NCBI RefSeq assembly: GCF_017591425.1
Contig: NW_024465777.1
Location: 4,216,001-4,280,000 of the forward strand
Reading direction: 5' to 3'
From: Ochotona curzoniae
Taxonomy: Eukaryota > Chordata > Mammalia > Lagomorpha > Ochotonidae
DNA: 64,000 nt
Position 1 is the stretch's first letter, and each line of letters opens with the position of its first letter. Positions 43,101 through 55,100 of the stretch are shown here, piece by piece. Position numbers and translations under genes: made by a program. Below the pieces are notes generated by a model, which saw only the letters and a list, made by a program, of their open reading frames with translations, was not told where the DNA came from and did no database searches.

Positions 43101-46100
43101 CACCCAAGGCCCAGGCTGGTCCTCTTCGATGGCAGGGAGCGTGGCATACATGGCTAGGTAGGAGGCGCGGGGGGCTCGGGGCAGCCGGTGGGTGCGGAGG
43201 ATCTCGGGGGGCTCCATGCTCCGCAAGGTGTCCAGGAAAATCTCCAGGTCTGCGGCCAAGGCCAACTCCTCCTCCTCCCTCGACGGCTCCAGCGGTGGCT
43301 TGCCGTCGATAGAATCGGGGACAGGCTGGGATTCCACACTGACCTCTGCTTCCACTGGCACTGGACCAGGGGTGTCACCTGGGCTGGGGGTCACTTTGTC
43401 CACAGAGGAAGATGGGGCAAGGGGAGCAGCAGGGTCTTGCACAGCTTCTGTGTGGGTGGGAAGTGGTGCCGCTGAAACACCGGAGTCCTGGACAACCTCT
43501 TTTGCTGTGGGAGATGGGAGGGGGCCCCCTTCAGAGCCCGGGCCAGCCTTATCCTGCTGGGGACAAGGAGCAGCAGGGACAGCTGGGTCCACTTCAGTCT
43601 CTACCTTGGTGAGGGAGGAGGCAGGGCTGTCTGCAACATCCTGCACACTCTCCTCCTGCCCGCTGGGACCCCCGGCCGTCTTGCTGGGTTTGGGGGATGA
43701 GGTGGCAGAAACATCCTGTAGCATCTCTTTCTGGCTGGGGACTGGGTCAGCAGGAGTCCCAGAACCCTGAGCCACCTGTTGCTCCAGAGGGAGGGTGAGG
43801 CTGGGGACCTCTGTGGCGTCCTGGGACTCCGGAGGGAGGGAGGGGCTGGGGACCTCTGTGGCGTCCTGGGACTCCGGAGGGAGGGAGGGGCTGGGGACCT
43901 CTGGGGCATCCTGGGATCCCCGAGGGAGGGAGGGGCTGGGGACCTCTGGGGCATCCTGGGATCCCCGAGGGAGGGAGGGGCTGGGGACCTCTGGAGCATC
44001 CTGGGACCCCCGAGGGAGGGAGGGGCTGGGGACCTCTGGAGCATCCTGGGACCCCCGAGGGAGGGAGGGGCTGGGGACCTCTGGGGCATCCTGGGATCCC
44101 CGAGGGAGGGAGGGGCTGGGGACCTCTGGGGTGTCCTGGGACTCCGGAGGGAGGGAGGGGCTGGGGACCTCTGGAGCATCCTGGGACCCCCGAGGGAGGG
44201 AGGGGCTGGGGACCTCTGGGGCGTCCTGGGACTCCCGAGGGAGAGAGGGGCTGGGGACCTCTGGAGCATCCTGGGACCCCCGAGGGAGGGAGGGGCTGGG
44301 GACCTCTGGGGCGTCCTGGGACCCCCGAGGGAGGGAGGGGCTGGGGACCTCTGGGGCGTCCGGGACAACTGGGGAAGATGGAGAAGGACATGCTGGACTG
44401 GGCACAGCCTTGCTTCCTGCCAAGGACGAGGCAAGATGTTTTCCAGGGATAATGATGACCTCACTCCTCACTGTGGGTGGGACAGTGGCCACAGGGGCAT
44501 CGGTGGACACTTCTGTGTTCATAGGTGGCAAAGCATGGGGAGAGGGCTGGACCCCAGGCTGAGTGGGCACCACAGGCTGCTCTGGAGAGTGAACCAGGCT
44601 CACAGAGGGGCTTTGGGTTTGAAGCCTGGGAGAGGAGGGAACTGGGATGTGGCCAGAAGCTTGCACAGGGAGCTGAGTCGGCCTGGAGGTTCCCAGCACC
44701 GTGGGACACTCACGGGCCTCGGCATCCGGGGCTCTGCCCTGCTCTGGTCCCAGTTGGACTATCGGCACGTCCTGGTTGTGTGGAGAGGGTGCAGTTGCTG
44801 GGCTGCCTGTCCTCCCTGTGCCACCCAGGCCTGGGCTCCTGGGTGCGGCAGCTGTAGGTCTGGGGAGGCGGCTGGCAGGCATCAGGGTATTGAGCAGCTC
44901 CAGGGCCTGGCTGCGGCTAGGGCCACCCTCTGGCGTGGGATTTACCACCACTGTGCGGAAAGCGCGGGCCACATGGCGGCCCCTCTGCAGAGTCTCGGCA
45001 GACAGCGAGGGCCCCACGGTCACAGTGCTGCTCACCCGGCGGTCCACGGAGCCTCCCACCACCGTGGTGGCCCGCACCGTGCGCATCACCCGTAGGTTCC
45101 GGGAGCTCCCATTGGAGAGGCCGCCCGTGGGGTGGGGACTGGGCTCCCGGGGCCCAGGCAGGGGCACCAAGAGTTCCACATTCCTAGCTGTGGTCCCCAA
45201 GCTTGAGGACTCAGACCTGGAAGTCGGGGGGCTGCTGTCACTATGGTCCGCAGCCTCCTGCGGCCGCCCACTTGGCCTTTTCTCCTTGGGGGGCGGTATG
45301 TACTTCCTGGAAAAGATGGGCCCATGGCTCTGGAAGTTTCTGGAGCCGACTGCTTCCCGTGGGCCCGGCTCACTTGAGCTTTCCTCCTCCCGGGTAGCAA
45401 AGCCGTTCACTTCTTCCCGATGGTGGTTATATGCCAACAGCTCCTCCTGGGGCGCGTTCCTGCTGGCCCCGGACACCAGAGACACCTTGTGGAAACGATG
45501 TCTGCTCTCTTCTGGGGCAGGGGACCGCTGCCACCAGGTCAAGGTGGCACTGACCACTCGGGTTTCAGTCCGGGCTGGGGGCCCCCCTGCCTCCTCCATG
45601 TTAGGCCCCGGCACGCTGTCCTGAGGTGTCCTCGTCTTGCTGTAGTCCAGCTCCCTGCTGTGGGTGCCAACAAGAAGACAGAAGTCAGGGATGGAAAAAC
45701 TATCCCTGTCCTGCCGTGCTGTGAGGCCAGATGGCCTCAACTGCTTCATCTGTGAAATGGGTATATTTCAGTTTCGACTTGACTCATTGGAGAGCACCAG
45801 CCTTCCCCAACATGCTCCCTGCTCTGAAGCCAAGGCCCGAGCCTTGGCTTGGAAGGAAAAAGAAGGGAGAGAGTGGACAGGGAGTCCTAGGACTCTGACC
45901 GAGGAGCCCTGAGTCAAGTTGTCCAAGAGCTCCGAACTGGGCAGGTATCATTCCCTGTTCCCTGTCACACACAGGCTCCTTGAAAGGGAATTTAAGGAAC
46001 CCTGGGCTTTGGCCTCCCACACAGCTGGGCTCCCTCTGAACCTGCCATCCATCTGCTGGGTGACCTTAGTAGGATAGCTGTCCCATTTCAGTGTCAGGGT

Positions 46101-49100
46101 CCCCAGCCACAAAACTGGAGCCCTATGACCCTGTGCTTGCAGGGTCTCTGGAAAGAGAAAAGGATGGATATTGACTTTATCAACTAAGATGCCAGCTCAA
46201 AAGCTCCCTGGTGGGCCTGGTGTGGTAGCCTAGCAGCTAAAGTCCTCACTTTGCATGCTCCAAGGTCTCACATGGGTGCCGGTTTGTGTCCCATCAGCCC
46301 CACTTCCCATCCAGCTCCCTGCATGTGACCTAGGAAAGCAGTGGAGGACAGCCCAAAACCTTGGGGCCCTGCACCCGCTTGGGAAACCCAGAAGAAGTTT
46401 CTGGCTTCAGATTGGTGCAGCACTGGCCGTTGTGGCCACTTGGGGAGTGAATCAATGGATGGAAGATCTTCCTCTCTGTATATCTGACTTTCCAATAAAA
46501 ATAAAATCAACCTTAAAAAAAAAATTTATCCTACTGCCTCAAGGGACACTGAGCGTGTGCTGGCAGGAGCAACGTAGCGTGCTAGGGTCAGAGGGCGTGT
46601 CCCAGACGAGCCCCCCTTGGCACTCTGGCCTTTCAGAGTGTCCCCTTCCTCAGTTTCCTCCTTGGCCATCAAACAGATGAGGAAACAGGGGCAGGGAGGG
46701 GGTTGACAGGTACTAGGCTGCCAGGCTAAAGTGAGTTCACATCTCTGGGATCCATGGCCTGGCATCTCCCGCCCCGAGGCTGGGGCACAGCCGGCCGCTC
46801 CCCAGCCCAGTTCAGTACCGCTCAGCTCAGCCTCCCGGCTTGCAGGGTGGGGCCTCCATTATTTTTTCTGTGACCCTCCCTTGGTCTCACCTTTGCTAAG
46901 CTGAGGGCCAACAACCCCTGTCTAAGACCGCTCAAGCCTCCGTTTCCATAGTAACCACAACAACAGACCTTGGCTCAGGGGCTCACCCTGCCCCAGACAC
47001 CTTGCGAAACGCTTTTGCATTCATTGTCCTGCGTGACCTTGGGGTGACGCCTCGAAAGAGTCCCTTGAATTTCAGACCTCATAAAGAATGAATGATGAAG
47101 AACTTGCCAACAAACATTCCCATTTTGTAGACCAGGTTTGTTTACTAAGAATCAGAGAGGTTAAGAGATTTGCCCAGAGTCACACAGCACAGAGTGCTGA
47201 CTCGAACTCCAAGTACTTCACCACTAGAGCAAGCTCACCCAGGGGCACTGGCTGGGGTTCCCACCTCCTAGGGGGGCTGCTGGTGCCAACCCCCCAACTC
47301 CCAAGCTGCACTGACCGCTGTGCTGTCAGGTCAGCCTGTTCTCCCGGCTCAGGGTCAGCCAGCCTGCAGGCTGCGTCCCTCTCCCATCAGGCAGCTCCCA
47401 TAGACGCCAGCTGAGCCAGCTCGGCCCCCACTGCCGTGCCTCCCCTCCCCCGCTTTCCTCCTTCTCTGGGAGAAGCTGGTGGAAACCAGGACTTTGACCT
47501 GCCCTGTGGCCCCAGCTGTGACTCAGATTTTATGAGGGGCAGAGATGAAAGGGGCTGAGGCCCAGAGAAGCTTGTCCCGACTCCAGAGCAACTGGTGGCT
47601 GTGAAAGCACCGGGGCCAGGTCTTGGGAGCTCCATCCCCTTACTGAGCCAAGCCTGCTTCAAAATCATTCATTCATGCACTCATTTATTCATCCAGTGCT
47701 ACTTGTGTCAGGTGATACACTAACTAATCCCCAGTTAGGCTCATCCAAAGCCAACTTTCTCACAAAGTTCGTACCCCAGGAGTCCAGAGGTCAAGGATGC
47801 AGACATAAAACTAGGAAAGGCACTTGGAAGGCCCCGATCATGCAACAGAAGCTGCCACTGGTAACCAGACCAGATGCCGTGGATGCCCTCAGAGCCATCT
47901 GAAAAATCAATGCCTTTTCTCAACCCAGCCCAACCCCTGGACAACACCCCTGCCAGTCACCCATTCCACAAGCATGTGGTCACTGGCTTCGGCTTGCATA
48001 CCTCTAGGGACAGGGAGGTCACCACCTGACGTTTGATCTGCCCCATTCCTGGACAGTCAAGACTGCTAAAATAGTCAACCCACGCTGGTGTCTGCTTCCC
48101 ATTGGCTACCCCGTTTGTCCTTGCTCCGGAGATAGACCCCCTCAAGGACCTAGCTGGCTCCTGGGCCAGCAGAAGGGCCCACACCAGCAGGCTTCTCTTC
48201 TCTGGGCCCTCTCATCCCCAGTGGATTTGCTAGCACAGTAACCTGTAACCTCTAAATGAGGCGTGGGGCTGAGCAGGGAGAGGCTGGGGAGGGGATGGGG
48301 GAGTGTGGGAAAGAGTCTTGTCTAACCCAACAAGTCCTGGATTCTCCCCGCTTAGCTGTGAGTCACCCCTAAACTAGGCCAAACCAGTCCACAGGCCCAC
48401 AGCCTGCGTCACACAGGCACCGACCCACACAGAACCGAAGTCACGCAGACACGGAAACACACAGACACACGAGCCGACACACACGCACAGAAACACGCAG
48501 CCGAGGACACACACACATCTTGCAGCCGCAGGCTCCCCCTTCCCAGGGCACTGACCCACACCTGAACTTGGGCACGTGTGCCTAGACACACACCTGGCTC
48601 ACACATCTGCACCAGCAGCCCCAGGGTGACCCACCTCCTTCCTATAATCGCCAGGCCTGGCCCAGAGGGGATGCAGGAGGATGGTGTGTGTGGGGGGGGG
48701 GACCTCCCTCCTACTGTTGTAAGCCAGCACTTCCTGATCCCCGCCCGAGGCTGTCATTAACCACCTGGACCCAAAATAGCCACGAGGAGCCAGGACCAAG
48801 CCTAGGACCCCCTCAGCTAACCACGTGTCTCACCCCGGCTCCAGGCCTGCCTCTCGCCAGTGCTTTTCCCAGGCTTGGGGCACTCCTGCCAGTCCCTGGG
48901 CCAGCCCAGGCTCTGGCCCAGAGGATGTCATTGGTACCTCTGCCTTTGCGGTCAAGTCCACCTCCCTCAGGCTTGCTGGAAAGCCCAAGTCCCCAGAGCA
49001 AGCAGGATGCAGGAGTCAGATGGGCAGAACTTAGGCTCCGGGGTGATCGAACCTAGAGCCAAATTCCATCCTTTTACACTCTGGGTGATTTTTTTTTTTT

Positions 49101-52100
49101 AACAAATCCTGGGACATTTCTGAGTCTTAGCTTCTTTACTATCATTAGATGAGAAAGGGGTGGGATGGAGTTCCCACTCCATGGAGCTGTTGTAAGGATT
49201 ACACGATGCTTGAAAGGGCTGGCACTGTGGTACAGCAGGTGAAGCTACCATCTGTAATGCCACAATTCCATGTGGGTGCCAGTTTGAGTCCCACCTGCTC
49301 CACTTCCAATCTAGACACCCCTACCCCACCTCCTGTCTAATGCACCTGCCAGCAGCCAATGCTTGGGCCCCTGCTATCCCGTAGGAGACTCTGATGGAGT
49401 TCTGGGCTCTTGGTTTTGGCCTGACCTTAACTCCGTTAATTGGAGCCATTTGGGGAGTGAACCAGCAGATAAAAGATCTCTGTCTCACTTCATATCTGTC
49501 TCTGTAAATCTTTCAAATAAACAAATAATTATTTTTTAAATGACATTTGGAAACAGACTGCTGGTAGTCACCGCCTGTCATCGTTGGCTCTTCACAGACC
49601 CCTTCCTGGAGTCCTGTTTTTGGGAAACCCACCATCCGTCCACCTCTGAGCCCATCGGGCAGACTCAGGCAGATCAACGTCAACACAAAGCCCCCGCCTG
49701 GAATGTGGAGCCTGTTCCCTGGGCCGCCAGCACACAGCCGGGTCAGTAATTACCCCTGGCACCGGGGCATAATTAATAGGCATCCCTGCTATGTTGGCAG
49801 CCAGCTCTCAGGAGTTCAAAGCATGCGTCTGCAACCAACTCTTCCTTCCTCGTCCCCAAACAGACAGCAGTCCACAGCCCAGAGAGGTTAAGCAACTTGC
49901 CTCAGGAGTCCCAGCACTTGGCTGGGTGTCTGTTCCCAGGCTGGTTCCACCACTCCCTAAATGTAACTGGTGAGTGGCGAGGGAGGCTGAGAAGGTGACC
50001 CCTTCCCACCCTCTATCCACAACAGTATGTGGTCCTTTCCGGTAGGCAGCAGCCAAGCAGGTCTGTGTGTGAGGGACAGAAAGGAAGGCAGAGCTGGAGC
50101 AGGCGTGAAGTGGAAAAGTGGCAGGGTAGGCTCTTGCCCTAAGGACAAGACGAGAGGACAGCCAGGACAGCCTGCCTCCCTGTCATCACCCCCCATGGGC
50201 ACCAGTCCCTACTCACCGTCCGTGTGGGGACTCAGGTGTTGGGACGACCGGGAGCTCGTGCCGCTGGGCCTTGTTCCCCTGATGAGGTCCGGCTCTCACC
50301 CCTGGCCGCCAGGGCGGATCGGTCGGGCACCCCGTGATGGGGCGGGGCCCCTGGGGAGGCTCCTGCCAGCCCCTGGATTCCTCAGGGCCACAGGGGTGGG
50401 GAGCTGGTTGGGCCGGTTCCTCCCCCGCCTCCCCAGGTGCCTGCTCACACCCCTGCAAGGTGATGGTGATGCGGTAGCGGGTCCTCCTGGCAGAGGTTCG
50501 GGTGCATGGGGCCTGGGCCGGCCCTGCAGGGGCTGGCCCCGCGGGGCTGGGATCGCCCTTTGCCCCTACTGCCCCAGGGAAGGACATTGGGCGGGGCAGC
50601 AGGGGTGCGCCTTGCTGGTCACTGGCTAGCTTCATCAGAGGGACTTCTGCAGCTGCGTGCAGGGGATGCTGTCCGCGGCAGCCCGGGGTTCCCTGTTCCA
50701 GTGATTCCAGAGTAGGTCCTGGGTGCGAGGGGTGCCTGGCTTCAGTGGGCTCTGCTCTCTCAGGCTGCAGGGAAGCCCAGCTGGCCAGGTCAGAGGCGCT
50801 GCCCACAGCTGGCCGTGAGAGGCGTCCCACGGGCTCAGTCTCCCCCCAGGAGATGTGTCGCTGCTTCCAAAGCCGGAAACCATTGCGGCTCCCTGTCTGC
50901 AAGTCCCACTCGGAGCAACTGCGGGCTTGGGCCTGTGGGAAGTAGAGGCAGATTACAAGGGGAGGAAGGACACAGTGGCAGCACTGCCCACTGCTCTTGG
51001 GGCACCCTGGACATCCCTGGCCACCTGCCTTGGCACAGGGACAGCTGAGCAGAGCTGCCCTGGGGAGAGGCTGCCAGGGCCACCAGAGCTGGCCGAAGGG
51101 GCAGGATTCTAGGAGGCCCAGAAAGGACAATGACCTGACTGAGATCACAAGGCAGAGGGGGACCCCCAACCCTCAGGCCCGAATTGCCTCTGCGACCAAG
51201 AGGCACCAGGGCCTGGCCATGGCTTCCAAGGGACCGTGGCTCCCTTCAGGCTGTGGCTGGGTCCCAGGTCTCTGGCTTTAAAATTTATTTTATTTATTCA
51301 TTATTTGAAAGGGAGAGAGATCTTATATCCACTGATTCATTCTTCAACTGGCTACAATAGCCAGGGCTGGGCGAAGCCGAAGTCAGAACTGCATCTGGGT
51401 AAGCAACACAGTTTGGCAGGGATGCAAGCACTTGGTCCATTTTCTGCTGCCCTCCCAGGTGTATCAGCAGGGAGCTGGATCAGAAACAGAGCAGCAGGGA
51501 CTTGAACTATACTCTGATAGGAGCTGCTGGTATCACAGTGGATGCTTTCACACTCTCGGCTGTAACACCTGTCCCATCTCTAGCCTTTTGACAACAGCTG
51601 CCTCGAGCTATGTGCACATGCCTGCCTCAAACACCCACCTATTCCAGGCTACAAGAGCCTCCTTCCTGGGCCTTCCAGCATAAGATTCCCACAGCACACC
51701 TGGCAGACGATTGTGGGGCACAGAGATGAGCCAGGGAAGAGGTGTCCTCTGCCCAGGAGCAGCACCTGACCCCTGTCTCCGCTCTTTCCTTCCCTGGGTC
51801 CCTCCTGGCTGCGAAGATGAGGGCATCCAGAGGATGCCAGACTCCCGTGGACACTGGCCCGAAACCCCATCCGGGTCAGGCTTGTGTCTCCAGCAACAGA
51901 GAGGACAAGGCTGGGGTCCAAATTCCTCCAAGCAGGAGCCCTGGATCCCCTCACTGTGAACCAGAGGCTGGTCTTGTTCCCTGGGGCTGAGATGGGGGGA
52001 AGGTAGATGGGTCACGTGGGGTCAGGCTGAGCCGAGCCAAGCTTGTTCCTCAGTTCTGCCCCCAGCTGCCTGGCATCACATTCTCCCTGAATGTGAAGTG

Positions 52101-55100
52101 GGCACCTGGGTGTGCGGAGTAGCCTGGATGAGAGGACTTGCACAGAACGCTCTGCACACACTGCGTAGTCCAGGAAACGTTGGACAGACACTGGGCCAAT
52201 GTGAGAGCCAGCCTGGAGAACGCCTCGTCGTGGCCAACGTCACGGCTCATGTCCCGGTGTGGATGGGAGAAGGCTGAGTCTCTGACCCAGTGCCATCCCT
52301 GGGGGCATGTTGGGAAGTGAAGAGAAGGAGCCACACAGGTGTGGGAGCCAAACTAAGGGCGGTGTTGTGGACCAGCATGTTAAGCCACTGCCTGTGTTCC
52401 ATATGAGTGCTGGCTCAAGTCCTGGCTGCTCCAGCTCTCTGCTAATACACCTGGGAAATCAGTGGAGGATGGTCCAAGTGTTCCAGACCCAGATATTTCA
52501 GTCATTTGGGGAGTAAATCAGCAGATGGGAGATCTCTTTCTCGCTCTGTATTGCTTCCTCCCTCTGTCTCTGCCTTTCTCTTCTCTTTCTTTGCCTTTTT
52601 TTTTTTTTTTAAGATTTATTTATTTAGGAAAGGCAGATTTACAGAGAGGAGAGACAAAGAGAAAGATCTTCCATTTACTGGTTTACTCCCCAAACGGCCA
52701 CAATGGCTGGAGCTAAGCCAATCTGAAGCCAGGAGCCAGGAGCTTCCTCTGAGTCTCCCACGCAGGTGCAGGGTCCCAAGGCTTTGGGCCGTCCTCGACT
52801 GCTTTCCCAGGCCACAAGCAGGGAGCTGGATGGGAAGTGTAGTAGCCGGGATTGAAACCAGTGTCCATATGGGATCCGGGTGTGTTGCAAGGAGAGGATT
52901 TCACCGCTGAACCATTGTGCAGGGTCCTACTCTGCCTTTCAAAGGAAGGAAGGAAGATGATGGCCCGAGGAGTTGCCACCCATGAGAGGCCCCAATGGGG
53001 TTCCAGGCCCTGCTTCCACTTGGCCCAGCTGTGGCCATTGAGGCCATTTGGGGAGCAAGGCATAGCAAATGAAAGATCTCTCTCTCTCTCTCTAGTTGTG
53101 CCAATCCAAAACATATGCATCTTTTAAATAAGCCTTAGAATTCAGCAAGGTACTGAAACAATCCTTCATGCCAGGTAATGCTCCTAGGACTGTAATGCTG
53201 CGTTGATATAGCCGAACCTGTGAATCTCACATAAAAAGCCAAATAAAGTGATCAAAACTAAAAAAAAAAAAATTTTAAATAAGCCTTAATAAAAAGACAC
53301 AGAAGGGAATGGGGAGAAGGACCCCACCTTGGACAGGTCACATCTCCTGAGCATCCAGTGCCACGCTGTGTGTTCTACATTTCTCCCACTAGCAGAGAGA
53401 GGGAGAAGAGATGGACACCGAGGGACACAGGGCACAGTGACACTGATGCTGAGAAGTGATGGGGCCGGCATCCATGGCTGAGTGGGGGCTGGACCTCTGG
53501 CAGTCTCATATGTAGCCTGGGGTCCCCTGGGAGCTGCTGCCACCCCTCCCAGCACCCCAGTTTGCCATCCCCTGCCTCCCTCTCCACCCCACTCCTCCCG
53601 GCCGCCATGGTTCTTTCCTACCTTGAGGCTGACGTCACTGGTGCTGCCTTGGCCTTGGGCCAGGTCAGGGCAGCTCCGGCCACCCCAGGGCCTAAGGAAG
53701 AAGCATATGAAAAGGAATGCAGAGTCTCCTGTGTCCCAGCACCATCAGCCCTGGACTGGCCCAGTGGTCACACCGCCTTCCCTAGGACCAGCAGGGTGAG
53801 CTCCTGAACCCTTGGGAGAGGGCTCTACAGTCTGCTCTCTGTACCTCCACCCTCCGTTGCCCACTCCAACCCCAATGGGAGAGAAAGGACATCACATGGG
53901 CTGGGATCAGAACAGAGGACTGTGACTTGGGGCAGCGGTAGAGTAGTTTAAGCTGCTGCTGGGAGTGCCTACACCCCATATCAGAGCGCTGGTTCAAGTA
54001 ACAACTCCTCTGGTTCTCTACAGTGTTCATTCAAGTCTCCTAGGAGGAGCAGAGGATGGCTCAGGTACTGGGGCTCCTGCCACTCATGTGCGAGACCTGG
54101 CTTTGACCTGGTCTAGGCCTGCATGTGACAGGCATTTGAGGCTGAACCAGTGGAGGGAAAATCTTTCTCTTCACTTTCTCTTGGTCCCTCTGCTCTTGAA
54201 GTAGGTGAAAGTAACTGTCTTTTAAAAAGGGGGCACAGAGTCAGCATAGTGGCATGACAGGCTAATCTTCCACTTGCATTGCCAGCATCCCATATGGGCA
54301 CTGGTTTGTGTTCCAGCTACATCACATCCAGTTTCCTGGGAGGCCAGCTGAGGATGGCCCAAAGCCTTGGGACCTTGTACCCATGTGGGAGACCTGAAAA
54401 GAAACTCCTAGATCTTGGTTTTGCATCAGCTTAGATCCTTTGAGGAGTGACTCAGCAGATGGAAGGTCTGTTCCGCTCCGTCTCTCCTTCTCTGTAAAAT
54501 TTGTCTTACAAATGAAAAATAAATGTTCTAAACACTGGGGCAGGACTTGTCTTGGGCAGAACATAGAGACGGGACATTGCTGAAGATCAGCATCTGCTGA
54601 GGCCTCCTTCCCGAGGTGTAGCCGAGTGTCGTGCCTACGCGATCACCTCGAAGCTTCACCACAAGCCTGGCAGGTGGCTAGCAGTGCTCCCATTTCTCAG
54701 ACAAAGACATCGAGGCCCAGAGAGGCAAAGTGACTTGCTTGGATTTACACAGCTCACGAGAGCACCAGGACCGTCCACTCCTAGAGCTGGCTGGACATCA
54801 CAGTATTGGAAACACCATGGGGCCGTGTCCCCAGGTGGTCAGCAGGGACTGTTCCCAGAGATGCTAAGAACGGAAGCCAAACACAGGCGTGACCTGTGTC
54901 CTCCCGCTGGCCCTGCAGCCCCTCCCCTGATTCACCTACACCTGACGCAGTCTGTGAGTGGGGAGCAGGAGGGGTGGAGCTGGGCCTACAGGGCAGGTTT
55001 CTGCCAGACAGGGTAAAGAGGGAGGTGGGGGCGGGCAGGGCATTGGCAGGGTGTGGGCACCCCAGGGCACCCAGGCTTCCAGACACAGGGTGAGCTGGCA

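Noticed and set aside
43779..44363. CRISPR-like array of regular repeats
   Set aside because: The 45-bp units are contiguous with no spacers and encode in-frame peptide repeats of CRYBG2; the window is mammalian.
43779..45095. Plus-strand 438-codon frame as a gene
   Set aside because: It is antisense to CRYBG2 exon 4 and arises from the stop-free 45-bp repeat; no homology, splice or start context supports it.
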